64,000 nucleotides of DNA from Shinella sumterensis (lineage in GTDB: Bacteria > Pseudomonadota > Alphaproteobacteria > Rhizobiales > Rhizobiaceae), in NCBI RefSeq assembly GCF_004514425.2, contig NZ_MYFN02000002.1, positions 537,495 through 601,494 of the forward strand. Direction: 5' to 3'. The position numbers and the translations under genes are program-made. The notes under the pieces were generated by a model. It was not told the origin of the DNA, searched no databases, and was given only the letters and a program-made list of their open reading frames with translations. Numbering within the stretch: the stretch's first letter is position 1; each line of letters starts with the position of its first letter. Of this stretch, positions 43,904 through 53,320 are shown one piece after another.

Positions 43904-45088
43904 TCAGCGCCGGCGCCGGGCCATGAGATGGGCGAGGCCGAGCATCAGCCCGCCCGCCAGCAGGCCCCAGAAGGCGCCGGAAATGCCGAGGAACGAAACG
44001 CCGGAGGCGGTGACGAGGAACGTCACCGCCGCGGCTTCGCGGCCCTCCGGCTCGCGGAAGGCGTTGAGCGCGGAAGCGGCAAAGGCGCTGATCAGCGCAA
44101 GGCCGGCGACGGCCTGGATGAGGATCGGCGGGGCCAGCGCGACGAAGGCCGTGACCGCACCGGCCGCCAGCCCGAAGATCACATAGAAGACACCGGCATT
44201 GATCGCCGCCCAGTAGCGTTTCGCCGGGTCGGGATGCGCATCGCTGCCCGCGCACATGGCGGCGGTGATGGCGGCGAGATTGACGGCATGGCCGCCGAAG
44301 GGGGCGGACAGCAGCGAGAACGCACCCGTCACGGCAAAGAGCGGCCCGGGTTTCGGCTCGTAGCCGTTGACCTTCAGCACGGCGATGCCGGGAATGTTCT
44401 GCGAGGCCATGGTGACGATGAAGAGCGGCAGGGCGATGCCGATCAGCCCGGCCATGGTGAAGAATGGCGCGACGAGTTCGGGTTTCGGCAGCAGCGATGC
44501 GGCAAGGCCGCTCAAGGCGCCGTCCGGGATGTCGACGCCGAAGGCCAGCACCGCGATGAAGGCGACGAGCGCGGCCGGCACGGCGTAAAGCCGGTTGATG
44601 CTGCCGACGATCGCCCAGGCGAGCACGATCGGCAGGCCGAGCAGCGGATCGAAGGCGATGGCCTTCACCGGGGCGAAGCACAGGCCGATCAGCACGCCCG
44701 CCAGCATCGCATTGGCGAGCGTTGCGGGAATGGCGGCGACCATGCGGCCGAGCGGCTTCCACAGGCCGGCGATGACGATCAGCAACGCACAGATGATGAA
44801 CCCGCCCACCGCCGTCGAGAAACCGCCTTCGATGGCGCCTGACGTCGCGAGCAAAGCGGCGCCGGGCGTCGACCAGGCGATGGATACGGGCAGCCTCGTC
44901 GCGACGCTGAGCACGATGGCGCACAGGCCCATCGAGACCGAGAGCGCCATCAGGCCGGAGGCGGCTTGCGCCTCGGTGGCGCCGACCCCGATGAGACCAT
45001 GCAAAACGACGGCGAAGGAACTGGCGAAACCGACAAAGGCAGTGAGAAGGCCCATGAAAAGGGCTTGGGCGGAAAAATCGCGAAACAT
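43904..45088 (-). CDS. benE: Benzoate/H+ symporter family transporter (BenE-like)
   Basis: A 394-residue membrane protein with about 11-12 helices. BenE family landmarks: LTAFVGFASSFAVVLHGLIGVGATEAQAASGLMALSVSMGLCAIVLS, RLPVSIAWSTPGAALLATSG, and LFAVTGAFSLLSAPFGGHAVNLAAITAAMCAG. Import of benzoate or other aromatic acids is the family role, but no aromatic-degradation genes are adjacent. The frame extends upstream to 45421; ATG 45088 (MFRDFSAQALFMG) gives the family N-terminus. Confidence 0.9.
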   Translation of the reverse strand: MFRDFSAQALFMGLLTAFVGFASSFAVVLHGLIGVGATEAQAASGLMALSVSMGLCAIVLSVATRLPVSIAWSTPGAALLATSGAIEGGFSTAVGGFIICALLIVIAGLWKPLGRMVAAIPATLANAMLAGVLIGLCFAPVKAIAFDPLLGLPIVLAWAIVGSINRLYAVPAALVAFIAVLAFGVDIPDGALSGLAASLLPKPELVAPFFTMAGLIGIALPLFIVTMASQNIPGIAVLKVNGYEPKPGPLFAVTGAFSLLSAPFGGHAVNLAAITAAMCAGSDAHPDPAKRYWAAINAGVFYVIFGLAAGAVTAFVALAPPILIQAVAGLALISAFAASALNAFREPEGREAAAVTFLVTASGVSFLGISGAFWGLLAGGLMLGLAHLMARRRR

Positions 45089-45288
45089 GGCAGGATCGAT
45101 GCTGGAAAAGGATATGCACTGGTAACAGGCGGCGGGACGGTTGGAAACAGCCTTGTTGTGCGGGTCCCCGCTGCCCATATCCGTGTTGAACCTTCGTTCC
45201 GCTGGACCTTTCGCTGCGAACGGTTCTATAGTTCGCGGCATTGTATTCCAGTGCGACGGTCGGTCGGAAGCTTTCGGGAGGAGAGCCG

Positions 45289-46248
45289 ATGCCTGTGCGT
45301 TTCGATCACGCGGATCATGTCCAGACCGTGGTGGCCCATGCCTCGGCGGCTGCCAATTCACCCGTTGCGGCGTCCTGGCGGCGTTGTTTGACGCTGCATG
45401 GGCTGTCGCCGGAAGAGGCACGCGTACCTTGGCGGCTGACCGAGAGCGAGTTCCGGCAGGCCCGGTCCCGCTCCAGCGATCTCATCGAGGAAGCGCGCGG
45501 CGAAATCGACCGCCTGTTCGCCACCGTCGGCAAGGCCGGCTGCTGCCTGCTCCTGACCGACGAGAACGGCATTGCGCTGGAACGGCGCGGCGCCGCCGGG
45601 GACGACCGCGATTTCCGCGGCGTCGGCCTCTGGTCCGGCACGGTCTGGAGCGAGGCGAGCGTCGGCACCAACGGCATCGGCACGGCCCTTGCCGACGAGC
45701 GCGCGGTCCTCATCCTGCGCGACCAGCATTTCCTGTCGCAGAACACCCGGCTTTCCTGCACCACGGCGCCGATCCGCGATCATACGGGCCGCATTGCAGC
45801 CGCCATCGATATTTCCACCTGCCGCGACGACGCCAATGAGATGACCATGTCGATCCTCTCGCAGGCCGTGCGCGATGCCGCCGCACGCATCGAGGCCGGG
45901 CTGTTCCGGCGCGCCTTCTCCGCGGCCCGCATCCTGCTCGTGCCGGTGGAGGGCAGGGCCTCGCCGGCGCTCCTGGCCGTTGACCGGGACGATCTGGTGC
46001 TCGGCGCGACACGCGCGGCCCGCCAGGTGCTCGGGCTCGACGACCGGCGCATCGCCACCGGCATTGCCGCCTCCGACCTTCTGAAAGAGGATCGCGTGGA
46101 GGAGGGCCGGGATCTCGACGATGCCGAGCGCGCGGCGCTGCGCCGCGTGCTGACGCGTGCCGGCGGCAATGTCAGCCATGCGGCCGATCTGCTTGGCATC
46201 AGCCGGGCGACGCTCTACCGGAAGATGAAGAAGCTCTCGATCAACTGA
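45289..46248 (+). CDS. GAF-Fis transcriptional regulator of AcoR type lacking the AAA+ domain
   Basis: A 319-residue protein. The N-terminal part matches AcoR-type activators: ASWRRCLTLHGLSPEE, then a GAF domain (VGKAGCCLLLTDENGIALERRG, SEASVGTNGIGTALADERAVLILRDQHFL, TTAPIRDHTGRIAAAIDIS). The C-terminus is a Fis-type HTH (NVSHAADLLGISRATLYRKMKKLSI). There is no Walker-bearing sigma-54 interaction domain between them, so it cannot act by the classical AcoR mechanism and must work on sigma-70-type promoters or as a repressor. It lies just upstream of an aldehyde dehydrogenase, its likely target. Confidence 0.88.
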   Translation: MPVRFDHADHVQTVVAHASAAANSPVAASWRRCLTLHGLSPEEARVPWRLTESEFRQARSRSSDLIEEARGEIDRLFATVGKAGCCLLLTDENGIALERRGAAGDDRDFRGVGLWSGTVWSEASVGTNGIGTALADERAVLILRDQHFLSQNTRLSCTTAPIRDHTGRIAAAIDISTCRDDANEMTMSILSQAVRDAAARIEAGLFRRAFSAARILLVPVEGRASPALLAVDRDDLVLGATRAARQVLGLDDRRIATGIAASDLLKEDRVEEGRDLDDAERAALRRVLTRAGGNVSHAADLLGISRATLYRKMKKLSIN

Positions 46249-46280
46249 TGCTGCGGCGCAGCACAGCCTGCCGCATTGCC

Positions 46281-46300
46281 CTGTCTCAATTCTGAAACAG
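46281..46300. promoter_or_regulatory. Imperfect palindrome, likely regulator site before the aldehyde dehydrogenase gene
   Basis: CTGTCTCAATTCTGAAACAG pairs TGTCTC with GAAACA around six bases. It lies 33 bp past the regulator's stop and about 100 bp before the dehydrogenase start. AcoR-type Fis HTHs bind inverted repeats of this general shape. Confidence 0.45.
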
Positions 46301-46398
46301 TCGCGCCCGCCATCGGCGCCGTCTCCCTATCGCGAAAGCGCAAAGCACCGCACCATTCCTCCCACGGCCCATCCGGGCCTTTCATGGGAGGAATGACA

Positions 46399-47907
<1,509 letters not shown>

Positions 47908-47982
47908 GCCGCCGCCGGCCTTCTCCTACCCCCCGGGGAAGGCAACCGCAGGGCAGGGCGCTTTCTCCGTGACCTGCCTTCT

Positions 47983-48010
47983 CCCTCTCTCCGGGGTTCC
48001 GGAGGGAGGG
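47983..48010 (+). other. Strong hairpin between the aldehyde dehydrogenase and DUF779 genes
   Basis: A 12-bp stem (CCCTCTCTCCGG / CCGGAGGGAGGG, one G-U) with GGTT loop. No T-run follows, so it may stabilise the upstream mRNA or attenuate, rather than terminate. Similar sequence blocks (CCTTCTCC) resemble RIME internal repeats. Confidence 0.45.
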
Positions 48011-48032
48011 AAACCTGTTTCGGGAGGCCACG

Positions 48033-48416
48033 ATGACAGACATGCCAGAAGCCATCACGCAGCCGCGGGTCGTCGCGACAGATGCGGCGCTTGCGCTCAT
48101 CCGGGAAATCCAGGCGGATTATCCCGATATCCTCTTCCACCAGTCCGGCGGCTGCTGCGACGGCTCGTCCCCCATGTGCTATCCGGCTGACGACTACATC
48201 GTCGGCGACCGCGACGTGAAGCTGGGGGAGATCGGCGGCGTGCCCGTCTATATCAGCGAGAGCCAGTTCGACGTGTGGAAGCACACGCAGCTCATCATCG
48301 ATGTCGTGCCCGGGCGCGGCGGCATGTTCTCGCTCGATAACGGACGGGAGAAACGCTTCCTCACCCGCTCGCGCCTGTTCGACGGTGGCGAGGCCTGCCC
48401 GCTGCCGCCGCGCTGA
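48033..48416 (+). CDS. DUF779 protein
   Basis: A 127-residue protein with the DUF779 signature: LIREIQADYPDILFHQSGGCCDGSSPMCYPADDYIVGDRDV, in which the paired Cys-Cys and the later Cys may bind a metal, then VYISESQFDVWKHTQLIIDVVPGRGGMFSL. The family is almost always next to ExaC-type aldehyde dehydrogenases, as here, suggesting it supports that enzyme; the mechanism is unknown. ATG follows GGGAGGCCACG. Confidence 0.88.
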   Translation: MTDMPEAITQPRVVATDAALALIREIQADYPDILFHQSGGCCDGSSPMCYPADDYIVGDRDVKLGEIGGVPVYISESQFDVWKHTQLIIDVVPGRGGMFSLDNGREKRFLTRSRLFDGGEACPLPPR

Positions 48417-48420
48417 ACAC

Positions 48421-48449
48421 AAGAAAAAGCCCCGCCTTGCGGGCGGGGC
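48421..48449 (-). terminator. Terminator of the Kazal-like lipoprotein gene
   Basis: On the minus strand GCCCCGCC / GGCGGGGC forms an eight-bp stem followed by TTTTTCTTG. The same hairpin lies four bases past the DUF779 stop on the plus strand. Confidence 0.82.
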
Positions 48450-48475
48450 GTGCTGTCTGTCGCGTCAGGTCGTGA

Positions 48476-49156
48476 TCAGTAAGCCTGGCATTCGCCGGGC
48501 CGGACCACGCGATAACCTGCGGCATCGGCCGAGCAGGAATTGCCGAAGGTCTTCAGGTCGCGGCCGCGCTGAGCGCAGACCGGATTGTATTCCATCGTGC
48601 ACATGCGCTGGCCGCCGCCGCTGCCGCCGCCGACATTGCCACCGCCCCAGTCGTTGTCACGATCGCGGTCACGGTCACGGTCACGATCGCGGCCCGGGCG
48701 GTCGCGTCCGCCGCCGTCGCCCCGCTGGTCGCCCGGCCGGCCGAACTGGCATTCGCCGCGGACCATGATGTCATAGCCGCTCTTGCGCGCCTCGCAGGCG
48801 TTGGCGAAGGTCTGGCGATCGCGTCCGCGCGCGCCGCAGACCGGTGCATATTCGCGCGTGCAGGCACGATCCGGATCGGGATAGGGCTCCGGACGGCCGC
48901 CATCGCGACGGCACTCGCCGGGGCCGGCGACGCGGTAGCCGCTTTCACGTGCCTCGCAGGCATTGGCGAAGGTCTGGAGATCGCCGCCGCGTGCGCCGCA
49001 GACCGGGCGGTACTCCCGCGTGCAGGCCTGCGGGCCGGGGCGGTAACCCCCGCCGCCCTGATCGACGTCGACCTGGCAGGCTGCGAGCGTGCCGGCCGCA
49101 AGAAGAATGGCGATGCGTCCGGCAAGCCGGCGAAGGAAAGGCGACGTCACGGTCAT
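48476..49156 (-). CDS. Lipoprotein with three Kazal-like cysteine domains
   Basis: A 226-residue protein. Signal peptide with lipobox LAAC (Cys about residue 26). Three repeats of the Kazal-like core follow, CTREYRPVCGARGGDLQTF, CTREYAPVCGARGRDRQTF and CTMEYNPVCAQRGRDLKTF, each ending N-A/S-C then GEC. Only four of the six canonical Kazal cysteines are present per domain (C-x7-C, N-x-C, G-E-C). Domains 2 and 3 are separated by a Gly/Arg/Asp-rich linker with a run of RD repeats. Serine-protease inhibition at the cell surface is plausible but unproven; several arginines lie near the usual P1 region. Confidence 0.82.
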   Translation of the reverse strand: MTVTSPFLRRLAGRIAILLAAGTLAACQVDVDQGGGGYRPGPQACTREYRPVCGARGGDLQTFANACEARESGYRVAGPGECRRDGGRPEPYPDPDRACTREYAPVCGARGRDRQTFANACEARKSGYDIMVRGECQFGRPGDQRGDGGGRDRPGRDRDRDRDRDRDNDWGGGNVGGGSGGGQRMCTMEYNPVCAQRGRDLKTFGNSCSADAAGYRVVRPGECQAY

Positions 49157-49240
49157 GGACTCCTCCTGTGAGACTGATGGAACCTAGCGCAGATTCGGCG
49201 GACGCAAAATCGGGTTCTGCGCGGAAAGATGCCGGAGACG

Positions 49241-49276
49241 AAAAGGCCCGCGCGACCGGGTGCCGGTGCGCAGGCC
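49241..49276 (-). terminator. Terminator of prs
   Basis: A stem built on GGCCTGCGCACCGG / CCGGTCGCGCGGGCC (two mismatches) followed on the minus strand by TTTTCGTC, 24 bp after the prs stop. Confidence 0.6.
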
Positions 49277-49299
49277 TCGAATGGGAGAGGGGAACCGTA

Positions 49300-50232
49300 T
49301 CAGTCGAAGAGGCTGGAAACGGATTCTTCCGCGCTCGTGCGGTTGATCGCCTCGCCAAGCAGGTTGGCGGTCGAGATGACGCGGATATTGTGCGCGGACT
49401 GCACGGCCGTGGTCGGCTGGATCGAGTCGGTGATCACGAGCTCCTTGAGCTTCGACGAGGTGACGCGGGCAACCGCGCCGCCCGAGAGCACGCCATGCGT
49501 GATATAGGCGGTGACGCTGGTCGCCCCGTTCTTCAGCAGCGCTTCGGCCGCGTTGCAGAGCGTGCCGCCGGAATCGACGATATCGTCGATCAGCAGACAG
49601 TCCTTGCCGGTCACGTCGCCGATGACGTTCATGACCTCGGACTCGCCGGCGCGCTCGCGGCGCTTGTCGACGATCGCCAGCTGGCAATCGAGCCGCTTGG
49701 CGAGCGCACGGGCGCGCACCACGCCGCCGACGTCGGGCGAGACGACCATGACGTTTTCGAGATTGTAGTTTTCCTTCACGTCGCGCGCCAGGATCGGCAC
49801 GGCGTAGAGGTTGTCGGTCGGGATATCGAAGAAGCCCTGGATCTGGCCGGCATGCAGGTCCAGCGTGAGCACGCGGTCGGCGCCGGCTTCGGTGATCAGG
49901 TTGGCGACGAGCTTGGCGGAGATCGGCGTGCGCGGACCCGGCTTGCGGTCCTGACGGGCATAGCCGAAATAGGGGATCACGGCCGTGATGCGGCGCGCCG
50001 AGGAGCGGCGCATGGCATCGATCATGATCAGCAGTTCCATCAGGTGGTCGTTGGTCGGGAAGGAGGTGGACTGGACGACGAAGACGTCCTCGCCGCGCAC
50101 GTTCTCCTGGATTTCAACGAAGATTTCCTGGTCTGCGAAGCGTCTGACCGTGGCGCGGCCAAGCGGAACATTCAGATAATTGCAGATCGCTTCGGCCAGA
50201 AGCCGGTTCGAATTGCCCGCGAAAACCTTCAT
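49300..50232 (-). CDS. prs: Ribose-phosphate pyrophosphokinase
   Basis: A 310-residue PRPP synthase. Makes PRPP from ribose 5-phosphate and ATP for nucleotide, His and Trp synthesis. Motifs: [54 protein letters not shown] (flexible-loop and ATP site), [18 protein letters not shown], and the PRPP-binding [14 protein letters not shown]. Length matches the class I enzyme. Supplies the substrate for apt at 33 kb. Confidence 0.96.
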   Translation of the reverse strand: MKVFAGNSNRLLAEAICNYLNVPLGRATVRRFADQEIFVEIQENVRGEDVFVVQSTSFPTNDHLMELLIMIDAMRRSSARRITAVIPYFGYARQDRKPGPRTPISAKLVANLITEAGADRVLTLDLHAGQIQGFFDIPTDNLYAVPILARDVKENYNLENVMVVSPDVGGVVRARALAKRLDCQLAIVDKRRERAGESEVMNVIGDVTGKDCLLIDDIVDSGGTLCNAAEALLKNGATSVTAYITHGVLSGGAVARVTSSKLKELVITDSIQPTTAVQSAHNIRVISTANLLGEAINRTSAEESVSSLFD

Positions 50233-50310
50233 TTATGGTCCGCCTGTTATTCTGCTGATGGGGGGCCTTTAAGCGGCAAAAACTGCGAATGCAAGGCCCC
50301 AAGCGGCTTG

Positions 50311-50335
50311 AAAAAGCGATTCTTCGCATTTCGCT
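50311..50335 (-). terminator. Weak hairpin after the lipoprotein gene
   Basis: On the minus strand AGCGA/TCGCT arms with an inner GCGAA/TTCGC alternative are followed by TTTTTC, 25-45 bp past the lipoprotein stop. Short stem, so modest support. Confidence 0.35.
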
Positions 50336-50357
50336 GTGATTTACCGTTTCGAGGGTC

Positions 50358-51137
50358 TTAACCGGGCGCGGCGTCGCGCCAGTCGAGGTACTGGCGAATA
50401 GTTTTCTGCGCGATGGCCTCCATCGTCCGCGGGGGGACAGCTGCCCAGGGATCGGATTGCGTGCCATTGACGCTTTCCTGGCCCTGGATGCGATGCAGCC
50501 GCGCGCCGGAGCCGTCCAGTACGTCCCAGACATAGATGACGGTGGTCTTGCCGGCGTCGTTCATCGCCGAGAAATAGCCCTTGAGGATATGGTTTGCGGA
50601 AGTGTCGGAGGCGCTGCGGATCGTCAGTCCGCTGGAACGGGCTTCCGTCCCCAGCCGTTTGGAGAGCGGCGTCACGGCCTGCACCGGTGCGCCGATGATC
50701 GGCAGGAAACGGATCGTCTCGCCGCCCGCGGCCTTGGCCGGCGGAAGCGCCGCAAGCTCTTCCGCGCCTTCGGATGTCTCCGCCGCAAGCGAACGCTGCG
50801 CGGCCGTGCGGCTCAGTTCCGCTTCCGTCGTCGAGACGCTTGCGCCGCCCTGGTTGCGGGCAAGCGCATCGGCCTGGCCCTGAAGGGTGCCGGCGGTATC
50901 CGCGCCGGTCGAGCCGCCGCCGATGCCGGGCGAGGCGAACGCCGTTTCCGCGGATGTGCCCGCCACCGGACCGGTATCGGCGCTCATCCGGTCGAGATCG
51001 CTCTGGGTGACCGGCGGCGAATTGAAGTTTCCCCCGACATCGGCGCGCGGGATCAGCGCATCGGTGCTGTTACAGCCGGCCAGGATTGCCATGAGGCCGA
51101 TCAGTGCCAGCCGCTTGTTCAGCTTCTGCATTGTCAT
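50358..51137 (-). CDS. Lipoprotein of unknown function
   Basis: A 259-residue protein with a lipoprotein signal (KRLALIGLMAILAGC, lipobox LAGC, Cys at residue 22). A disordered Ser/Thr/Gly/Ala-rich stretch follows (about 35-120). The C-terminal domain (about 140-259) contains LPIIGAPVQAVTPLSKRLG, HILKGYFSAMNDAGKTTVIYVWDVLDGSGARLHRIQGQE and DPWAAVPPRTMEAIAQKTIRQYLDW, a pattern shared by rhizobial lipoproteins without known function. Start 51137 has AGGAC eight bases upstream. It lies between prs and the M24-like gene, same strand. Confidence 0.75.
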   Translation of the reverse strand: MTMQKLNKRLALIGLMAILAGCNSTDALIPRADVGGNFNSPPVTQSDLDRMSADTGPVAGTSAETAFASPGIGGGSTGADTAGTLQGQADALARNQGGASVSTTEAELSRTAAQRSLAAETSEGAEELAALPPAKAAGGETIRFLPIIGAPVQAVTPLSKRLGTEARSSGLTIRSASDTSANHILKGYFSAMNDAGKTTVIYVWDVLDGSGARLHRIQGQESVNGTQSDPWAAVPPRTMEAIAQKTIRQYLDWRDAAPG

Positions 51138-51239
51138 CGTCCGTGTCCTGCGGAGGTGGTGCCCTCCGTTCCCCGCATCGAGTTATGCGGGATGGCTCCG
51201 GGCCCTGTCAATTACAGGATGTTGCCGGTGAAAACCCCG

Positions 51240-52391
51240 TCAGACCTCGATGAAGTCGAGCCCGTAGCGCGACAGGGCCTTCGGCGTGTCGGTCGTCGTC
51301 AGGTATGTCTGGCCGAGCGTCATCGCGGTGCCGCTGTCGGAATCGAACAGCAGCGTGTGCACGAACAGCGACATGTTCGGCTCGATCTCCTGCGGATTGC
51401 CGAGCAGGAAGGACTGATGGTCCATCCAGGAGGGGGCAAAACGCGCGCCGACGGAGTAACCGCATGTGTTAAGCCGGTGGCGCGCAAGGCCGCGCTCGTC
51501 GATGAGCCGGGTGAAGGTCTCGAAGACCGTGCCGAAGGTGTTGCCGGGCCTGAGCACCATTTCCATCGCCTGCAAGGCCTCGCGGCAGGCGCTGTAGAGC
51601 TCGCGGTGGCGGCTCGTCGGCTCGCCGACGATGGCGGTGCGCATCATCGGCGCATGATAGCGTGCGCTCACACCGGACCATTCGAGCGTCAGCTGGTCCT
51701 GCGCATCCAGCCGGCGCCGGCCGGATTTCGACCGGCAGAGCAGGGCGTCGGCGCCCGAGCCGATGACGAATTCGTTGGCGGCATAATCGCCGCCGCCGGC
51801 CAGCACCGCATTCTGCAGGGCGGCGAGGATCGCCGCTTCGTCGGCGCCGGCGGCGATCAGCGGGCGCGCGGCATCGAGCGCATCGTCGGAGAGGGCTGCG
51901 GCGCGCTCGACATAGGCGATCTCCGCCGGGCTCTTGATGAGACGCAGGCGGCTGACGATGCCGGACGCATCGACGATCTCGCCGAAGCTCTGGAGCTGGT
52001 TGTCGAGCAGGCGGGTGTTGCGGCCCGTCAGCCCGTGCGTGTCGTATTCGATGCCGATGCGGCAGCCGAGCAGGTCGAGATCCGAAAGCAGGTTCTTCAG
52101 GTCCATCGTCGGGTCCGCATTGACGCGGTCGACCCAGATCTCGATCTTTTCGATATTGGAGGTGTGGCGGGCCTGGCGCAGGTCGGCCGAGCGCGTCAGC
52201 AGCACCATGCTGCCATCGGCCTTCACGACGAGCGTCTGGAAGAAGCAGTAGCCGAAGGTGTCGTAGCCCGTCAGCCAGTACATGCTCTCCTGCGCAAAAA
52301 GCAGGACGGCGTCGAGCTTGTCCTCCCGCATGCGGGCGGTGAGCCGCTGGAGCCGGTTGGCGTATTCCTCGCTGTCGAAGTGAAGTGCCAT
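51240..52391 (-). CDS. M24 peptidase-fold protein with altered metal ligands
   Basis: A 383-residue protein with a creatinase N-terminal domain (ANRLQRLTARMREDKLDAVLLFAQESMYWLTGYDTFGYCFFQTLVV) and an M24 pita-bread domain. In metal-dependent M24 enzymes the first ligand block has two Asp residues (DxGxxxxGYxSDxTR); here it reads LEWSGVSARYHAPMMRT, with neither Asp. The HGxGH block reads CGYSVGARFAPSWMDH. It is therefore more like creatinase or ectoine hydrolase-type members that hydrolyse non-peptide bonds. Often annotated as Xaa-Pro peptidase; real substrate unknown. Downstream of pgeF by 37 bp. Confidence 0.82.
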   Translation of the reverse strand: MALHFDSEEYANRLQRLTARMREDKLDAVLLFAQESMYWLTGYDTFGYCFFQTLVVKADGSMVLLTRSADLRQARHTSNIEKIEIWVDRVNADPTMDLKNLLSDLDLLGCRIGIEYDTHGLTGRNTRLLDNQLQSFGEIVDASGIVSRLRLIKSPAEIAYVERAAALSDDALDAARPLIAAGADEAAILAALQNAVLAGGGDYAANEFVIGSGADALLCRSKSGRRRLDAQDQLTLEWSGVSARYHAPMMRTAIVGEPTSRHRELYSACREALQAMEMVLRPGNTFGTVFETFTRLIDERGLARHRLNTCGYSVGARFAPSWMDHQSFLLGNPQEIEPNMSLFVHTLLFDSDSGTAMTLGQTYLTTTDTPKALSRYGLDFIEV

Positions 52392-52428
52392 GGCGGTGTC
52401 TCCCTCGTCTTCGTCTGTTGTTTGCGCT

Positions 52429-53220
52429 TCAGCCCGCGACCATGATCGCCGAAATCTGGCGGCCGTAATCGGGCTCCTGCCGGTGCGTGGTGCGCCGATA
52501 GGAGAAGAAGCGATCTTCGTCGGGATAGGTGCAGATGTCGAGATTTTCGGCCGTCACGCCGGCGTCGTTAAGGCGCTGCGTGGTGAAGGCCGGCAGGTCG
52601 AACATGCTGTGGCCGGGTTTCCCCGAAGGCGTGAAGTAGCGGCCATATGCCGGATCGATGGCCAGGAAACGCTCCACGAATTCCGGCCCGACCTCGTAGT
52701 TTCGCCGGCCGATCGACGGGCCGAGGCTGGCGACGATTGCGTCACGGCGTGCGCCGAGCGCCTCCATGGTGGCGATGGTGTTTTCCAGCACGCCGAAGAG
52801 CGCGCCCTTCCAGCCCGCATGCGCCGCGCCCACGATGCGGGCCTCCGCATCACAGAACAGGATCGGGCCGCAATCGGCTGCGAGAACGCCGAGCACGACG
52901 CCGGGCGTGGCCGTGACGAGCGCATCCGCTTGCGGGCGGCTGCCGTCATAGCCGGCATCGACGGTCACGACATCCGGCGAGTGGACCTGGTGCACCGTCG
53001 CGAGCCGGTCCGGTTCGACGCCGAACCAGCGGGCGACACGGGCGCGATTCTCCTGGACGTTCTCTCGCGCGTCGTTCGAGCCGAGGCCGACATTGAGGCC
53101 GCGATAGATGCCTTCCGAGACGCCGCCGGCGCGCGTGAAGAAGCCGTGGCGCACCAGGTCTCCGGCGCGTTCGGCGATCAGCGGGCTCTGGATCGGGGAG
53201 GGAAGCGCTTGGTCCTTCAT
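52429..53220 (-). CDS. pgeF: YfiH/PgeF-family purine nucleoside phosphorylase-like, laccase-domain protein
   Basis: A 263-residue protein of the multicopper-polyphenol-oxidoreductase laccase (DUF152/YfiH) family: LATVHQVHSPDVV, GVLAADCGPILFCD and VGAAHAGWKGALFGVLENTI supply the zinc ligands (His, Cys, His). Members hydrolyse mis-incorporated peptidoglycan amino acid (PgeF) and show adenosine/inosine activity. ATG 53220 (MKDQALPSPIQSP); the frame is open further upstream. Part of the lgt-midA-pgeF run. Confidence 0.88.
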   Translation of the reverse strand: MKDQALPSPIQSPLIAERAGDLVRHGFFTRAGGVSEGIYRGLNVGLGSNDARENVQENRARVARWFGVEPDRLATVHQVHSPDVVTVDAGYDGSRPQADALVTATPGVVLGVLAADCGPILFCDAEARIVGAAHAGWKGALFGVLENTIATMEALGARRDAIVASLGPSIGRRNYEVGPEFVERFLAIDPAYGRYFTPSGKPGHSMFDLPAFTTQRLNDAGVTAENLDICTYPDEDRFFSYRRTTHRQEPDYGRQISAIMVAG

Positions 53221-53320
53221 GGTCTCTCGGCTGGGCTTGGAGGGGCCGCCAGGCAAGGAACTCGGCCGGGGCATGCGGGGTGCAAATCGGGCCGGATGTT
53301 GTCCGCCCGAGGCCGGCCTG

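Noticed and set aside
48655-48700. Tandem GATCGCGGTCACG repeats, considered as a CRISPR or iteron-like array
   Set aside because: They lie inside the Kazal-like lipoprotein gene and encode its RD-repeat linker.
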